A DNA stretch of 64,000 nucleotides from an uncultured Mordavella sp. Its GTDB lineage: Bacteria > Bacillota > Clostridia > Lachnospirales > Lachnospiraceae. Within the stretch, counting starts at the first letter, position 1. Every line of letters begins with the position of its first letter. The stretch is taken from contig CABPCP010000006.1 of the NCBI GenBank assembly GCA_902406105.1, positions 1 through 64,000 of the forward strand, written 5' to 3'. A program made the translations under genes and the position numbers. The notes under the pieces were generated by a model, which made no database searches, was not told the origin of the DNA, and saw nothing but the letters and a program-made list of their open reading frames with translations. Below, piece by piece: positions 34,491-43,220 of this stretch.

Positions 34491-37331
34491 TTAATAAGAC
34501 TTATAGCCAACATTCATATCGACATATCCGCTGATCCCAGAAACTCTTCCCACATCTGAATACTGCCATATTGTAACTGTTCCTGGTCCATTGTATCCAT
34601 GGTCATGATTTGGTGTTTTATCATTAAACCATCTGGCCAGCCACACGTCTACATCCGCAAATTCGTCCATATCAATTTTGGTTTCCAACCAGCTTTTTGA
34701 GGAATAAATCATAAATTGATATCCATTATTTTCTACAACTCCACGAAATGCCTTGATAATTTCTGTAAGTTCATCCTTACTTAAGGTTCCCTGAGTATTC
34801 AAATCTTCCACATCATACGCAATTGGGTATGTAGTATTATATCCACTATCTTTAATCGCCTCTATTGCCATTTTAGCTTCCCTTTGTGCCTGTTCAGGCG
34901 TCATAGCGTAACCATATCTATATATCCCGACTGCAATACCGTTCTTTGTTGCTCCGGCTATATTTTTGTTAAAATACGGATCAACATCCAGAGCTCCCAT
35001 TTTTCCTGTAAGTACACGAATCATGGCAAAAGAAATTCCATCATTTCTAACTTTAGACCAATCAATGTCTCCTTGATAAGCAGAAACATCGATACCATAT
35101 GAAATCTTATCGCTATACACGGTTATCAAGTAAGAAGCACTATTAGATTGACCTTCCTTGTCTTTCGCTGCTATCGTAAACTTATGTGTGCCTAGTCCAT
35201 TAATCTGGAATGAATACGTATTATTCTCACTATACGCCTGCTTAGTTACAGAGTTTCCTTGATATGTCTCTGTAAAACGATACTGTGTACCGCCATAGCC
35301 GCCGGAGGAAGAGGCTACTAGAGTGATTTCAGTACCATCCTGGACTTTTGCCGGTTGATCAGATTCTACAGATACGAAAAGCTTTTTCCCCGCCTCTGGT
35401 TCAACCGTAAGTTTGTAAACCGCTGACATACTTCGCCCTGCCGAATCCTTAACTGCCACTGTAAAGGTGTGTTCTCCTATCCCTACAGCCGTAAAACTAT
35501 ATGTATTCTTTTCGCTATATGCCTGTTTAGTCTCCGCTATTCCTTCATAAGTTTCCGTAAAACGATACTCATATGCACCATCTCCTGCGCCAGCCGTTGC
35601 CGTCAACATAATCTGCGTCCCAAGAACTTCATTTGTCGATCTATTGCTACTTACAGATAATGTTAGTGGCTTTAAATTTACAGTAATAGAATAGGTAGCT
35701 GTTGCAGAATTCCCCACGCTATCCTCTACTTCTACCGTAAACTCATGAAGTCCTGTTTTTCCCGGGTCTGCAACAAAAGTATATTCCTCTTTGCTGCTAT
35801 ACTCTTGAACCACGCTTGTTGAACCTGAATAGTACTCCCTAAAACAGTATTTATAATCGCCTGATCCCCCAAATACTTTTGCCTCTAGAATCGTTTCCGC
35901 CCCCTCGGAAATCAACTCACCCTTACTACTGCTTAATGACACCGTCAGCGCTGTTTCCTTCACTTCTACTGTATATACCGCTGATATCGCATTCCCGGAA
36001 CTATCACGTACTGCTACCGTAAACTTATGCGTCCCATTCCCTTTCGCCGTATACTCGTAACTCGGGTCCTCGCTATAATTCTGTACTGTTGTCGCATTCC
36101 CATTATAGGTCTCTGTAAAACGGTACTCATATCCGCTTCCAGACCCGCCTCCGGCCTTCCCTGTTAACGTCACTACGCTCCCTGAAGGCTGGGTCCCGCT
36201 TTTATCCGCACTGACCGAAAGTGTCAATGCCGCTTCCTTCACTTCTACTGTATATACCGCTGATATCGCATTCCCGGAACTATCACGTACTGCTACCGTA
36301 AACTTATGCGTCCCATTCCCTTTCGCCGTATACTCGTAACTCGGGTCCTCGCTATAATTCTGTACTGTTGTCGCATTCCCATTATAGGTCTCTGTAAAAC
36401 GGTACTCATATCCGCTTCCAGACCCGCCTCCGGCCTTCCCTGTTAACGTCACTACGCTCCCTGAAGGCTGGGTCCCGCTTTTATCCGCACTGACCGAAAG
36501 TGTCAATGCCGCTTCCTTCACTTCTACTGTATATACCGCTGATATCGCATTCCCGGAACTATCACGTACTGCTACCGTAAACTTATGCGTCCCATTCCCT
36601 TTCGCCGTATACTCGTAACTCGGGTCCTCGCTATAATTCTGTACTGTTGTCGCATTCCCATTATAGGTCTCTGTAAAACGGTACTCATATCCGCTTCCAG
36701 ACCCGCCTCCGGCCTTCCCTGTTAACGTCACTACGCTCCCTGAAGGCTGGGTCCCGCTTTTATCCGCACTGACCGAAAGTGTAACAGCGGTTTTTATGCT
36801 TTCTGATTCCGTAACCAGTGACCCAGAATCGGCTATCTTACTATTATCTTCTGTCTGGAACGATTCCGACTCCTGCTCTTTTTCACTATTATCCGTTACC
36901 GTCTCTTCTTTTTTCAATACCTCATATGATTTTTCCTGCATACTCAATGTACCATCTTCCATACGCAAAAGAACTCTAAGTACATATGATCCTGCGGCTC
37001 CTGCACTAAATATATATTCATTATCATCATCAAATTCCCGAAGCAATTTGTAATCTTTTTGTTCCTTTTCCGCAAAACAATACTCATACACCGTATTTTC
37101 TATATCTGACTTTGCTTCAACTCTAACCTTAACATCATCATCTTCATAGATATATCCCTCATTCTCAATAATAATTTCCACTTCAGAATTCAATGGATAA
37201 TCTCCTGCTATCATTTGGTTTATATCTTCTGGTTCGGTAATTTCTCCCGCCTGAACTAGAAAACCATTTTGACATAGTACAAGCACTAATGTCAGCATAA
37301 AAATTAAACCTTTTTTTATATTCTCTTTCAT
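34491..37331 (-). CDS. Secreted GH25 lysozyme with Ig-like repeat modules
   Basis: A 946-aa secreted wall hydrolase. A signal peptide (about 1-30) and an acidic linker are followed by one degenerate and six recognisable repeats of about 93 residues (core YRFTETYNG, then Y-x-F, then G-x-H-x-F/Y). Copies 1-3 are identical. The last 200 residues are a GH25 muramidase: YGIDVSAYQGDIDWSK, AMIRVLTG, YDVEDLN and VDVWLARW carry the acidic catalytic residues. The start at 37331 has GAGGTGGAG upstream. It is monocistronic, with a promoter at 37374-37402 and a terminator at 34445. The repeats, shared with the upstream L,D-transpeptidase, may bind wall or capsule. Confidence 0.9.
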   Translation of the reverse strand: MKENIKKGLIFMLTLVLVLCQNGFLVQAGEITEPEDINQMIAGDYPLNSEVEIIIENEGYIYEDDDVKVRVEAKSDIENTVYEYCFAEKEQKDYKLLREFDDDNEYIFSAGAAGSYVLRVLLRMEDGTLSMQEKSYEVLKKEETVTDNSEKEQESESFQTEDNSKIADSGSLVTESESIKTAVTLSVSADKSGTQPSGSVVTLTGKAGGGSGSGYEYRFTETYNGNATTVQNYSEDPSYEYTAKGNGTHKFTVAVRDSSGNAISAVYTVEVKEAALTLSVSADKSGTQPSGSVVTLTGKAGGGSGSGYEYRFTETYNGNATTVQNYSEDPSYEYTAKGNGTHKFTVAVRDSSGNAISAVYTVEVKEAALTLSVSADKSGTQPSGSVVTLTGKAGGGSGSGYEYRFTETYNGNATTVQNYSEDPSYEYTAKGNGTHKFTVAVRDSSGNAISAVYTVEVKETALTVSLSSSKGELISEGAETILEAKVFGGSGDYKYCFREYYSGSTSVVQEYSSKEEYTFVADPGKTGLHEFTVEVEDSVGNSATATYSITVNLKPLTLSVSSNRSTNEVLGTQIMLTATAGAGDGAYEYRFTETYEGIAETKQAYSEKNTYSFTAVGIGEHTFTVAVKDSAGRSMSAVYKLTVEPEAGKKLFVSVESDQPAKVQDGTEITLVASSSGGYGGTQYRFTETYQGNSVTKQAYSENNTYSFQINGLGTHKFTIAAKDKEGQSNSASYLITVYSDKISYGIDVSAYQGDIDWSKVRNDGISFAMIRVLTGKMGALDVDPYFNKNIAGATKNGIAVGIYRYGYAMTPEQAQREAKMAIEAIKDSGYNTTYPIAYDVEDLNTQGTLSKDELTEIIKAFRGVVENNGYQFMIYSSKSWLETKIDMDEFADVDVWLARWFNDKTPNHDHGYNGPGTVTIWQYSDVGRVSGISGYVDMNVGYKSY
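35961..36797 (-). repeat. Three identical 279-bp tandem repeats inside the GH25 gene
   Basis: Unit starts at 35961, 36240 and 36519, a period of 279 bp (93 codons). By eye the three copies are identical in DNA from about 35956 to 36783, including third codon positions, whereas the flanking repeats are diverged. This indicates recent duplication or gene conversion, or a copy number that an assembly could misjudge. Confidence 0.9.
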
Positions 37332-37373
37332 TCTCCACCTCGTTAATTTAAGCCCAAACAAGTTTTCTTGTAC

Positions 37374-37402
37374 ATTATAAAACAGATTTGAGTAAAACTC
37401 AA
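37374..37402 (-). promoter_or_regulatory. GH25 promoter embedded in the upstream terminator
   Basis: Minus strand TTGAGT (37397-37402), 17-nt spacer, TATAAT (37374-37379). The -35 box and most of the spacer are part of the hairpin at 37379-37411. Confidence 0.55.
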
Positions 37403-37411
37403 ATCTGTTTT
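37379..37411 (-). terminator. Terminator of the L,D-transpeptidase gene
   Basis: Perfect stem AAAACAGATTTGAGT / ACTCAAATCTGTTTT with a 3-nt loop, about 30 nt after the stop at 37439; its A- and T-rich ends allow use in both directions. Confidence 0.85.
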
Positions 37412-37438
37412 ATAAATTATAACTTATTTTCCATATCT

Positions 37439-40400
37439 TTACAAGTTCGGATCTGTTGGATCCCAAGTCTGACCTGCCGGAATCTTAATTGTTGTCGGCT
37501 TCCCAAGCGGCCCCGGACTAGAAGAATCATATATAACTACTTTTGTGCCACTCTTACAATTATCATAAATCCACTTCGCATCTCGTACACATAAACGAAC
37601 ACATCCATGTGAAGCCGGCGATCCTAATTTATTGTAATCAGAAGCCTTTAAATTATAGCTTGTCATATTACGTCCAGCGACTGAATGAAAAAGAATTCCC
37701 CCCACAATTCTGGTACAATATTGTCCATAAGAAGGGCCCATAAGTGTATGCCACCTATATTTATTTGAAGTATAAAATGTTCCTTTCGGTGTTGGCGTTG
37801 ATGGGAGTCCCACTGAACAAGCAAATCTTTTTACCGGAATAATATATCCGTTATTTCCGTCTTTCGCATATACGGTAACTGTACAACATTGCCGATTCAC
37901 CCATATCTCATAACTGGACTGTTTAGGTAAAATTCCATCCAAATCCAACTGCTTTACATTATTTATATAATAAAACTTATATCCTCCTTCGTAATACCAC
38001 CCATTCTTTCCTATCGTAATAGTCTGAGTAAGGGAAATTGCTTGTCCCTCACAGTCCATAATCGCCACAGTATATTTATGAGTTCCTTGCCCCTTTATCA
38101 CAAACTCATAGGTGTTTTTCTCACTATAAGGCTGAACTGTCGTTGCTTTGCCATTATATTCCTCTGTAAAACGATACAGGTAAGGTTCTCCATATCCCTT
38201 TTTAGCTTGAGCCGTTAAAGTAATCTTTTGGTTTTCCTTAACCTGCCCTGTTACATTTTTAGTAAATGTTCCTGACAACCTGTAATCTGGATGTACCACT
38301 ACTTCCATAACATACTGTATAGAAATAGACTGCCCTTCTTCATCTCGGATAGCCAAATTGTAAATATGCTTGCCTGGTTTCGTCGTTCGGAAGGTATACG
38401 TTTCTTGAGGACCATATGGCTGCACTGTCACAGCCTGACCATTATATACTTCTGTAAAACGATACTCTACCTTTCCATATCCTCCAGTATGTGAGCCTGT
38501 CAAAGTAATCGTTCTGTCTACATATTCCCTATTCGTCTTACTGCTCTCTATTTTCCCTGACAACTTATATTTAGCTTCCACCTGTACTGTTAACGCAAAC
38601 GTTGTACTAACTTTCTGCCCTTCTTCATCAGACACAGCCAAATGATAGGTATGGACACCTGGACCAGTTGCTTTAAACGTATAAGTGTTCCCAGTCTCAT
38701 AAGGCCTTATTGTTGTTGCCACTCCATTATACACTTCTGTAAAACGGTATTTCACCGTCCCATATCCTCCAGTATGAAACGCCTGCAACGTTATCTGATC
38801 ACGGATATAAACTTTGCTTCCTTGAGCACTTGTCAACTGCGCTTCCAACTTATATTCCGAGGGCACAGTAACATTTACAGAATACGTTGTACTGACCGCC
38901 TGCCCCGCCTCATCGCGTACTGCCAAATGGTAAGTATGGACTCCTGGACCGGTTGCTCGAAATGTATATTCTTCCTCCTCGCTATATGCTTGAACTGTTA
39001 CCGCCTGGCCGTTATAAACTTCTGTAAAACGATACTCTACCTTCCCATATCCTCCAGTATGTATGGCTCGTAACGTCACGCTATCCTTTATCTTTACTGT
39101 ATTCCCGCTATCTGATACAAGAACTCCCGTAAGTTTTTTGGAAGTCTCAACTTGCACATTAATACTGTATTTAGTACTAACCGCCTGCCCTTCCTCATCA
39201 CGTATCGCTAAATGGTAAGTATGGACTCCTGGGCCTAATGCACTAAATGTATATTCTGGATTCTCGCTATATCCCTGTACCGTTTTGGTCTCTCCATTAT
39301 AAACTTCCGTAAAACGATACTCTACCTCTCCATATCCTCCAGTATGGCCGGCCGTCAATGTGACTTCCTCCCGCACATCCGCCGTTGTCCCTGTACTGCT
39401 GCTCAATGTCCCGCTGAGTTTTTTACTGGATGGAATCTGAACATTAATACTATACTTAGTACTAACCGCCTGCCCTTCCTCATCACGTATCGCCAAATGA
39501 TAAGTATGGACTCCTGGGCCTAATGCACTAAATGTATATTCTGGATTCTCGCTATATCCCTGTACCGTTTTGGTCTCTCCATTATAAACTTCCGTAAAAC
39601 GATACTCTACCTCTCCATATCCTCCAGTATGGCCGGCCGTCAATGTGACTTCCTCCCGCACATCCGCCGTTGTCCCTGTACTGCTGCTCAATGTCCCGCT
39701 GAGTTTTTTACTGGATGGAATAGACACGTTAATGATACATTTTGCATTTGCAGCATTTCCCTCATCGTCTTTTATAGCTAAAGTGAAAGTATGGATACCT
39801 TCTCCCTCTGCTTTAAATGTATACGTATTGTTCTTACTATATGCCTGTACAGTCTTTACCACACCATTATAAGTCTCTGTAAATCGATATACTATTCCGT
39901 CTGCACCGCCGCTCGAATCTGCTGTTAAAACAACTTCTTCTCCTATCCCGGCATTGTTTCCAGAACTGCTCGTAAGGCTACCTTGCAGTATAGCTTTTTT
40001 CTTCACCGACACACTTGGTATGTCTGCTACATTGGAAGGTAAATTCCCTGTTTTGTTTTCTTCCGGTTCTTGTGTCAAAATAGAATTTCCTTCTGCCGCA
40101 TCATTCCCTGATAAATTCTGATCTGACCCCTGATCCTTTTCCGAATCAGACTCATAATCAGGGAGCTCTTCTTTCGCTAGTACATGAATGGTATATGTCT
40201 TTGTAATCACCTGACCATCTATGTCCCTGGCAGCAACTTCAAAGATATATTCCCCAGCCTCTTCGGCATGAAATACATAACTGTTTTCCAACGAAAAATC
40301 CTTTAATATTGTTCCTCCGTTCGTTCCCGCTTCGCTCTCACTTTGCAAAAGGCTAAAACGGTATTCATAATAAGTGTCTCTGCCCTCTGCGACTTGCGCA

Positions 40401-40567
40401 GATAATGTAACTGCATCTCCACAATAAATATCATTTCCCGCAGAATCATCTGTAATTTGCAGTATTGCCTTATTTATTTCCTCTGCATTCAGCGGAAAAT
40501 AACTCGATGTAAAAATAATCACTACCGCCAAAAAACCTGCTAGTATCTTTGCACATCGACTTTTCAT
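37439..40567 (-). CDS. Secreted L,D-transpeptidase (YkuD) with Ig-like repeat modules
   Basis: A 1042-aa secreted enzyme that makes 3-3 peptidoglycan cross-links or attaches proteins to the wall. A signal peptide (about 1-29), an acidic linker and one degenerate plus seven repeats of about 95 residues (core YRFTEVYNG, then TVQ-x-YS, then G-x-HTYHLA-x-RDE-x-GQ) precede the catalytic domain. The YkuD motif SPASHGCVRLCVRDAKW (Cys989, His987) is intact, after IPVKRFACSVGLPSTPTPKG and LFHSVAG. Repeats 2 and 3 are nearly identical in DNA. It is the last gene after the Wzz/Wzy set, 21 nt behind the small kinase-like gene, so it is likely co-expressed with polymer assembly. Confidence 0.92.
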   Translation of the reverse strand: MKSRCAKILAGFLAVVIIFTSSYFPLNAEEINKAILQITDDSAGNDIYCGDAVTLSAQVAEGRDTYYEYRFSLLQSESEAGTNGGTILKDFSLENSYVFHAEEAGEYIFEVAARDIDGQVITKTYTIHVLAKEELPDYESDSEKDQGSDQNLSGNDAAEGNSILTQEPEENKTGNLPSNVADIPSVSVKKKAILQGSLTSSSGNNAGIGEEVVLTADSSGGADGIVYRFTETYNGVVKTVQAYSKNNTYTFKAEGEGIHTFTLAIKDDEGNAANAKCIINVSIPSSKKLSGTLSSSTGTTADVREEVTLTAGHTGGYGEVEYRFTEVYNGETKTVQGYSENPEYTFSALGPGVHTYHLAIRDEEGQAVSTKYSINVQIPSSKKLSGTLSSSTGTTADVREEVTLTAGHTGGYGEVEYRFTEVYNGETKTVQGYSENPEYTFSALGPGVHTYHLAIRDEEGQAVSTKYSINVQVETSKKLTGVLVSDSGNTVKIKDSVTLRAIHTGGYGKVEYRFTEVYNGQAVTVQAYSEEEEYTFRATGPGVHTYHLAVRDEAGQAVSTTYSVNVTVPSEYKLEAQLTSAQGSKVYIRDQITLQAFHTGGYGTVKYRFTEVYNGVATTIRPYETGNTYTFKATGPGVHTYHLAVSDEEGQKVSTTFALTVQVEAKYKLSGKIESSKTNREYVDRTITLTGSHTGGYGKVEYRFTEVYNGQAVTVQPYGPQETYTFRTTKPGKHIYNLAIRDEEGQSISIQYVMEVVVHPDYRLSGTFTKNVTGQVKENQKITLTAQAKKGYGEPYLYRFTEEYNGKATTVQPYSEKNTYEFVIKGQGTHKYTVAIMDCEGQAISLTQTITIGKNGWYYEGGYKFYYINNVKQLDLDGILPKQSSYEIWVNRQCCTVTVYAKDGNNGYIIPVKRFACSVGLPSTPTPKGTFYTSNKYRWHTLMGPSYGQYCTRIVGGILFHSVAGRNMTSYNLKASDYNKLGSPASHGCVRLCVRDAKWIYDNCKSGTKVVIYDSSSPGPLGKPTTIKIPAGQTWDPTDPNL
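39171..39722 (-). repeat. Two nearly identical 285-bp tandem repeats inside the L,D-transpeptidase gene
   Basis: Period 285 bp (95 codons); stretches about 39171-39437 and 39456-39722 differ at only a few bases, while other repeats of the gene are clearly diverged. Confidence 0.85.
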
Positions 40568-40588
40568 GTACAGCCCCCCTTTGTCTGC

Positions 40589-40960
40589 TTACCGATATGC
40601 CACCACACCAGCAATCGGAATGCTTTCTTTATTTGCCAACTCAATACTTCGCTGTATTTCTTGATAGTACGAATCAGCATATTTCTCTATGAAAATTATT
40701 ATATCACATAATCGCGCCCGTTCAACTGCCTCTGCCGAAAAATTGATCGGCTTTAATTCTATCACTTCGACCAACATCTCTCTCTTTTTTACTTCTTCAT
40801 TTAAACTATTGACGATTTTATCAATATAGCGATACTTCAAGCTGCTTGTCGTCAGGCCAACCCTTTTCCAATGATTCTTTTCACATTGATTCAATATTGT
40901 ATTAATCATATAAACAAATCGTTCTTGCTTAATCTCACTTTTTTTCATTGCTTTCTTCAC
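40589..40960 (-). CDS. Small Walker-less CpsD-like protein
   Basis: A 123-aa soluble protein. Its second half (ARLCDIIIFIEKYADSYYQEI, then a short helix and IPIAGVVAYR) resembles the C-terminal end of CpsD/YveL-type tyrosine kinases (a D-x-IIF-V strand and a GxVxN/Y end), but no P-loop, no Walker A' and no Tyr cluster are present. It starts with GTG at 40960, GGAGG 6 nt upstream, and overlaps the Wzz-like stop by 4 nt, as a kinase partner would. It may be a pseudokinase partner of that Wzz, or a decayed remnant; the intact ribosome site favours the former. Confidence 0.55.
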   Translation of the reverse strand: MKKAMKKSEIKQERFVYMINTILNQCEKNHWKRVGLTTSSLKYRYIDKIVNSLNEEVKKREMLVEVIELKPINFSAEAVERARLCDIIIFIEKYADSYYQEIQRSIELANKESIPIAGVVAYR

Positions 40961-41742
40961 TGTCTTCCTCCTTTCTTATCAATCCAAATCTCTGCCAAAA
41001 CATCCAACCCTAATTCTGTAAAATCGCTTTTTCTATTAATTGTCGGCTTAAACAAACAGATGGCAAAAACAATAACGCAAGACAGTAACAAAAAGCAAAC
41101 AAACGCAACTATCGCAATCTTCTTTACAGACCATTGCTGTCTCTCCGCAAGAGATTGCGTTTGTTCTGTATTTATTGAAACAATTTCTTCTGATTCGGAT
41201 ACAACAACTACATCCACCTTGCTGTTTTCCGCTCCAGCCACATCCCTGATCCATTCCATATAAATAGCCAAAATATCTTTAGAAAATTGCATATCTGGTG
41301 TCCTGACAAGAAGATACATTCCCACTTCATCTTCTTTTATTCCGACAGTCACAAATTGCGTGAATGACTTTGATGTAATCTGCTCTTCCGTTATTGTATT
41401 ATCAAAAATGTCCACAATTGCCGGCTTTCCATATTCCCGTACAATTTTGTCGGATGTATATTTCTGGCAAGCGGTTCCGGTAATAGTATCTTTGTATATG
41501 CCACTTAAAACTTTCGAGGAAAGCTGTGTGTCAGTCCCTGTATAATCAAGATAAAAATCAATTCTTGCACATTGAAGTTCTGTAGAATTCCCAGTTTCAA
41601 TGTTTAACTGCTCCACTTCTACCGGATAAAAATGAACTAAAGTTGATACAAATATTGTCAAAAATATACTTGAAATCAGCATTTTCCATTTATATTTCCA
41701 TATCCCAACAAAAACATCTTTCAACCCAAAATGTTCAAACAT
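40957..41742 (-). CDS. Wzz/YveK-like chain-length protein (short form)
   Basis: A 261-aa membrane protein with helices at about 18-36 and 205-228 and an extracellular loop (37-204) rich in predicted coil, the Wzz plan without a kinase part. Its start lies inside the end of the Wzy-like gene (22-nt overlap), and the small CpsD-like gene overlaps its stop. It is expected to set polymer length together with one of the polymerases. Recognition is by topology and context, not strong motifs. Confidence 0.65.
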   Translation of the reverse strand: MFEHFGLKDVFVGIWKYKWKMLISSIFLTIFVSTLVHFYPVEVEQLNIETGNSTELQCARIDFYLDYTGTDTQLSSKVLSGIYKDTITGTACQKYTSDKIVREYGKPAIVDIFDNTITEEQITSKSFTQFVTVGIKEDEVGMYLLVRTPDMQFSKDILAIYMEWIRDVAGAENSKVDVVVVSESEEIVSINTEQTQSLAERQQWSVKKIAIVAFVCFLLLSCVIVFAICLFKPTINRKSDFTELGLDVLAEIWIDKKGGRQ

Positions 41743-43199
41743 TCTTTTTCTCCTTTATTCTGCACCTCATATTTTTTACAACACAATGCCGCTCCTAAAA
41801 AACACATCAGAATCACTGCCCAAAATTGCATTTGTACAATAAAATTTAGGAAACCTGTTGCTTCTGCCCTTGGCGCAAAAAACACTTCTGTCAACATAAG
41901 AAGAATTATAATTCCACCTAAGCAATATTTCTTTAAAATCCTTATTCCTATAACCAGCACTAACGCCAAAACAAAACTATATAAAATTATTCCTATATAT
42001 CCATAATCCACATATGTTTCGAGTAGATAAGATGAGCCCCAACCTTGTCCCGCTAGATATTTATCACCTTTTGAGATATAAGACATATTATGTGAAAAAT
42101 TATTACTTAACATTGCATTCCGAATACTATTCACATTATCTAGTGGCACTGCTCCAAAAAATTTCTGGGCAATAGTTCCGTGCAGAAAGTAGTCAACAAT
42201 TCCACCAAATGTATAATTACGAAAGGCTCTCTGAGGTAGTTGATCAATACAATTATATCCAATCATCAACACCTCAAAGGAAACCCCTTGCCCATAAAAA
42301 AAGTTTACAAACATCTTTCCCAAACCATGTACTGCTATCTCAGTGCCACTACGAATATATGAATACGCTCCCATAAATATCAAGACAACTGGAATCGCAA
42401 TTGTCAAGCCAACCTTTTCAAATTTTCCTATCCACTTCTCTTTCTGATCAGCTGCACTCCTAATACAAAAATATATAAAAACAAAAATACCATTTAACAT
42501 AATGGGGTTTCTCATTCCAATGAGCAGACTTGGGACTGCTGACAGAAAGTAAAGTCCTAATGGAATAACCACACATTTCTTCTTAGGAAAGGTTGCAAGA
42601 AATATGCACAGGCTATATTTCATAAACGATGCTACTAGATGAATGATATATGGAAGATGGCTAGCAAAGGAAGTATAATACTCCGTATAACTCCTTCCTC
42701 TCATAAACCACAGCTTTTCAAATTCTCCTATCATATACGCAGACATTGAAATAAAAAAAACAATTTCCGATATAATTCTCAAATTACTCAAAAATACTTC
42801 TCTTTGTTTTTTTCGTTTTTCTGCTTCATATATAATATGTCCTTTCTCTCGAAGATTTTCTGCTATCTCTCCGCCAACAAATAAAAACAACAAACTTAAT
42901 TCCAAAGCCAATAATGCAAAATCAAATGCTGCATTCCCATAATCTTTTACATATTTATTCCACCAAGAAAGATTTGTACAAAACTCGATAAATGGCCTAG
43001 AAAGTAAAAAAACAAAAACTGTAACATGAAACATAAGGAGAGCAATTCTGTCCTTAAGATTCTCAAAACAAAAGATAACGTTGTTAAGAAACAAACTCAT
43101 GATTGACAAAAATGCGAAGTTATATAACGACAATGCCCAGCCTATTATCGCGAAAATCACCGCTAATACAAAAAATGAATAACGTATGCATTTTTTCAT
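41721..43199 (-). CDS. Oligosaccharide repeat-unit polymerase, Wzy-like
   Basis: A 492-aa protein with about 11-12 membrane segments. SVPSLLIGMRNPIMLNG and the segment around YSYIRSGTEIAVHG match the O-antigen polysaccharide polymerase Wzy family common in streptococcal and clostridial capsule loci. A large extracellular loop (about 300-395) contains basic residues, as expected for polymerases. It sits between two chain-length genes. It should link lipid-borne repeat units outside the membrane. Confidence 0.78.
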   Translation of the reverse strand: MKKCIRYSFFVLAVIFAIIGWALSLYNFAFLSIMSLFLNNVIFCFENLKDRIALLMFHVTVFVFLLSRPFIEFCTNLSWWNKYVKDYGNAAFDFALLALELSLLFLFVGGEIAENLREKGHIIYEAEKRKKQREVFLSNLRIISEIVFFISMSAYMIGEFEKLWFMRGRSYTEYYTSFASHLPYIIHLVASFMKYSLCIFLATFPKKKCVVIPLGLYFLSAVPSLLIGMRNPIMLNGIFVFIYFCIRSAADQKEKWIGKFEKVGLTIAIPVVLIFMGAYSYIRSGTEIAVHGLGKMFVNFFYGQGVSFEVLMIGYNCIDQLPQRAFRNYTFGGIVDYFLHGTIAQKFFGAVPLDNVNSIRNAMLSNNFSHNMSYISKGDKYLAGQGWGSSYLLETYVDYGYIGIILYSFVLALVLVIGIRILKKYCLGGIIILLMLTEVFFAPRAEATGFLNFIVQMQFWAVILMCFLGAALCCKKYEVQNKGEKECLNILG

Positions 43200-43220
43200 T
43201 TTATTTATTGCCAGCCTTTC

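Noticed and set aside
34491-40567. CRISPR-like tandem repeats
   Set aside because: The repeats are coding, with periods of 279 and 285 bp in frame, and no spacers.
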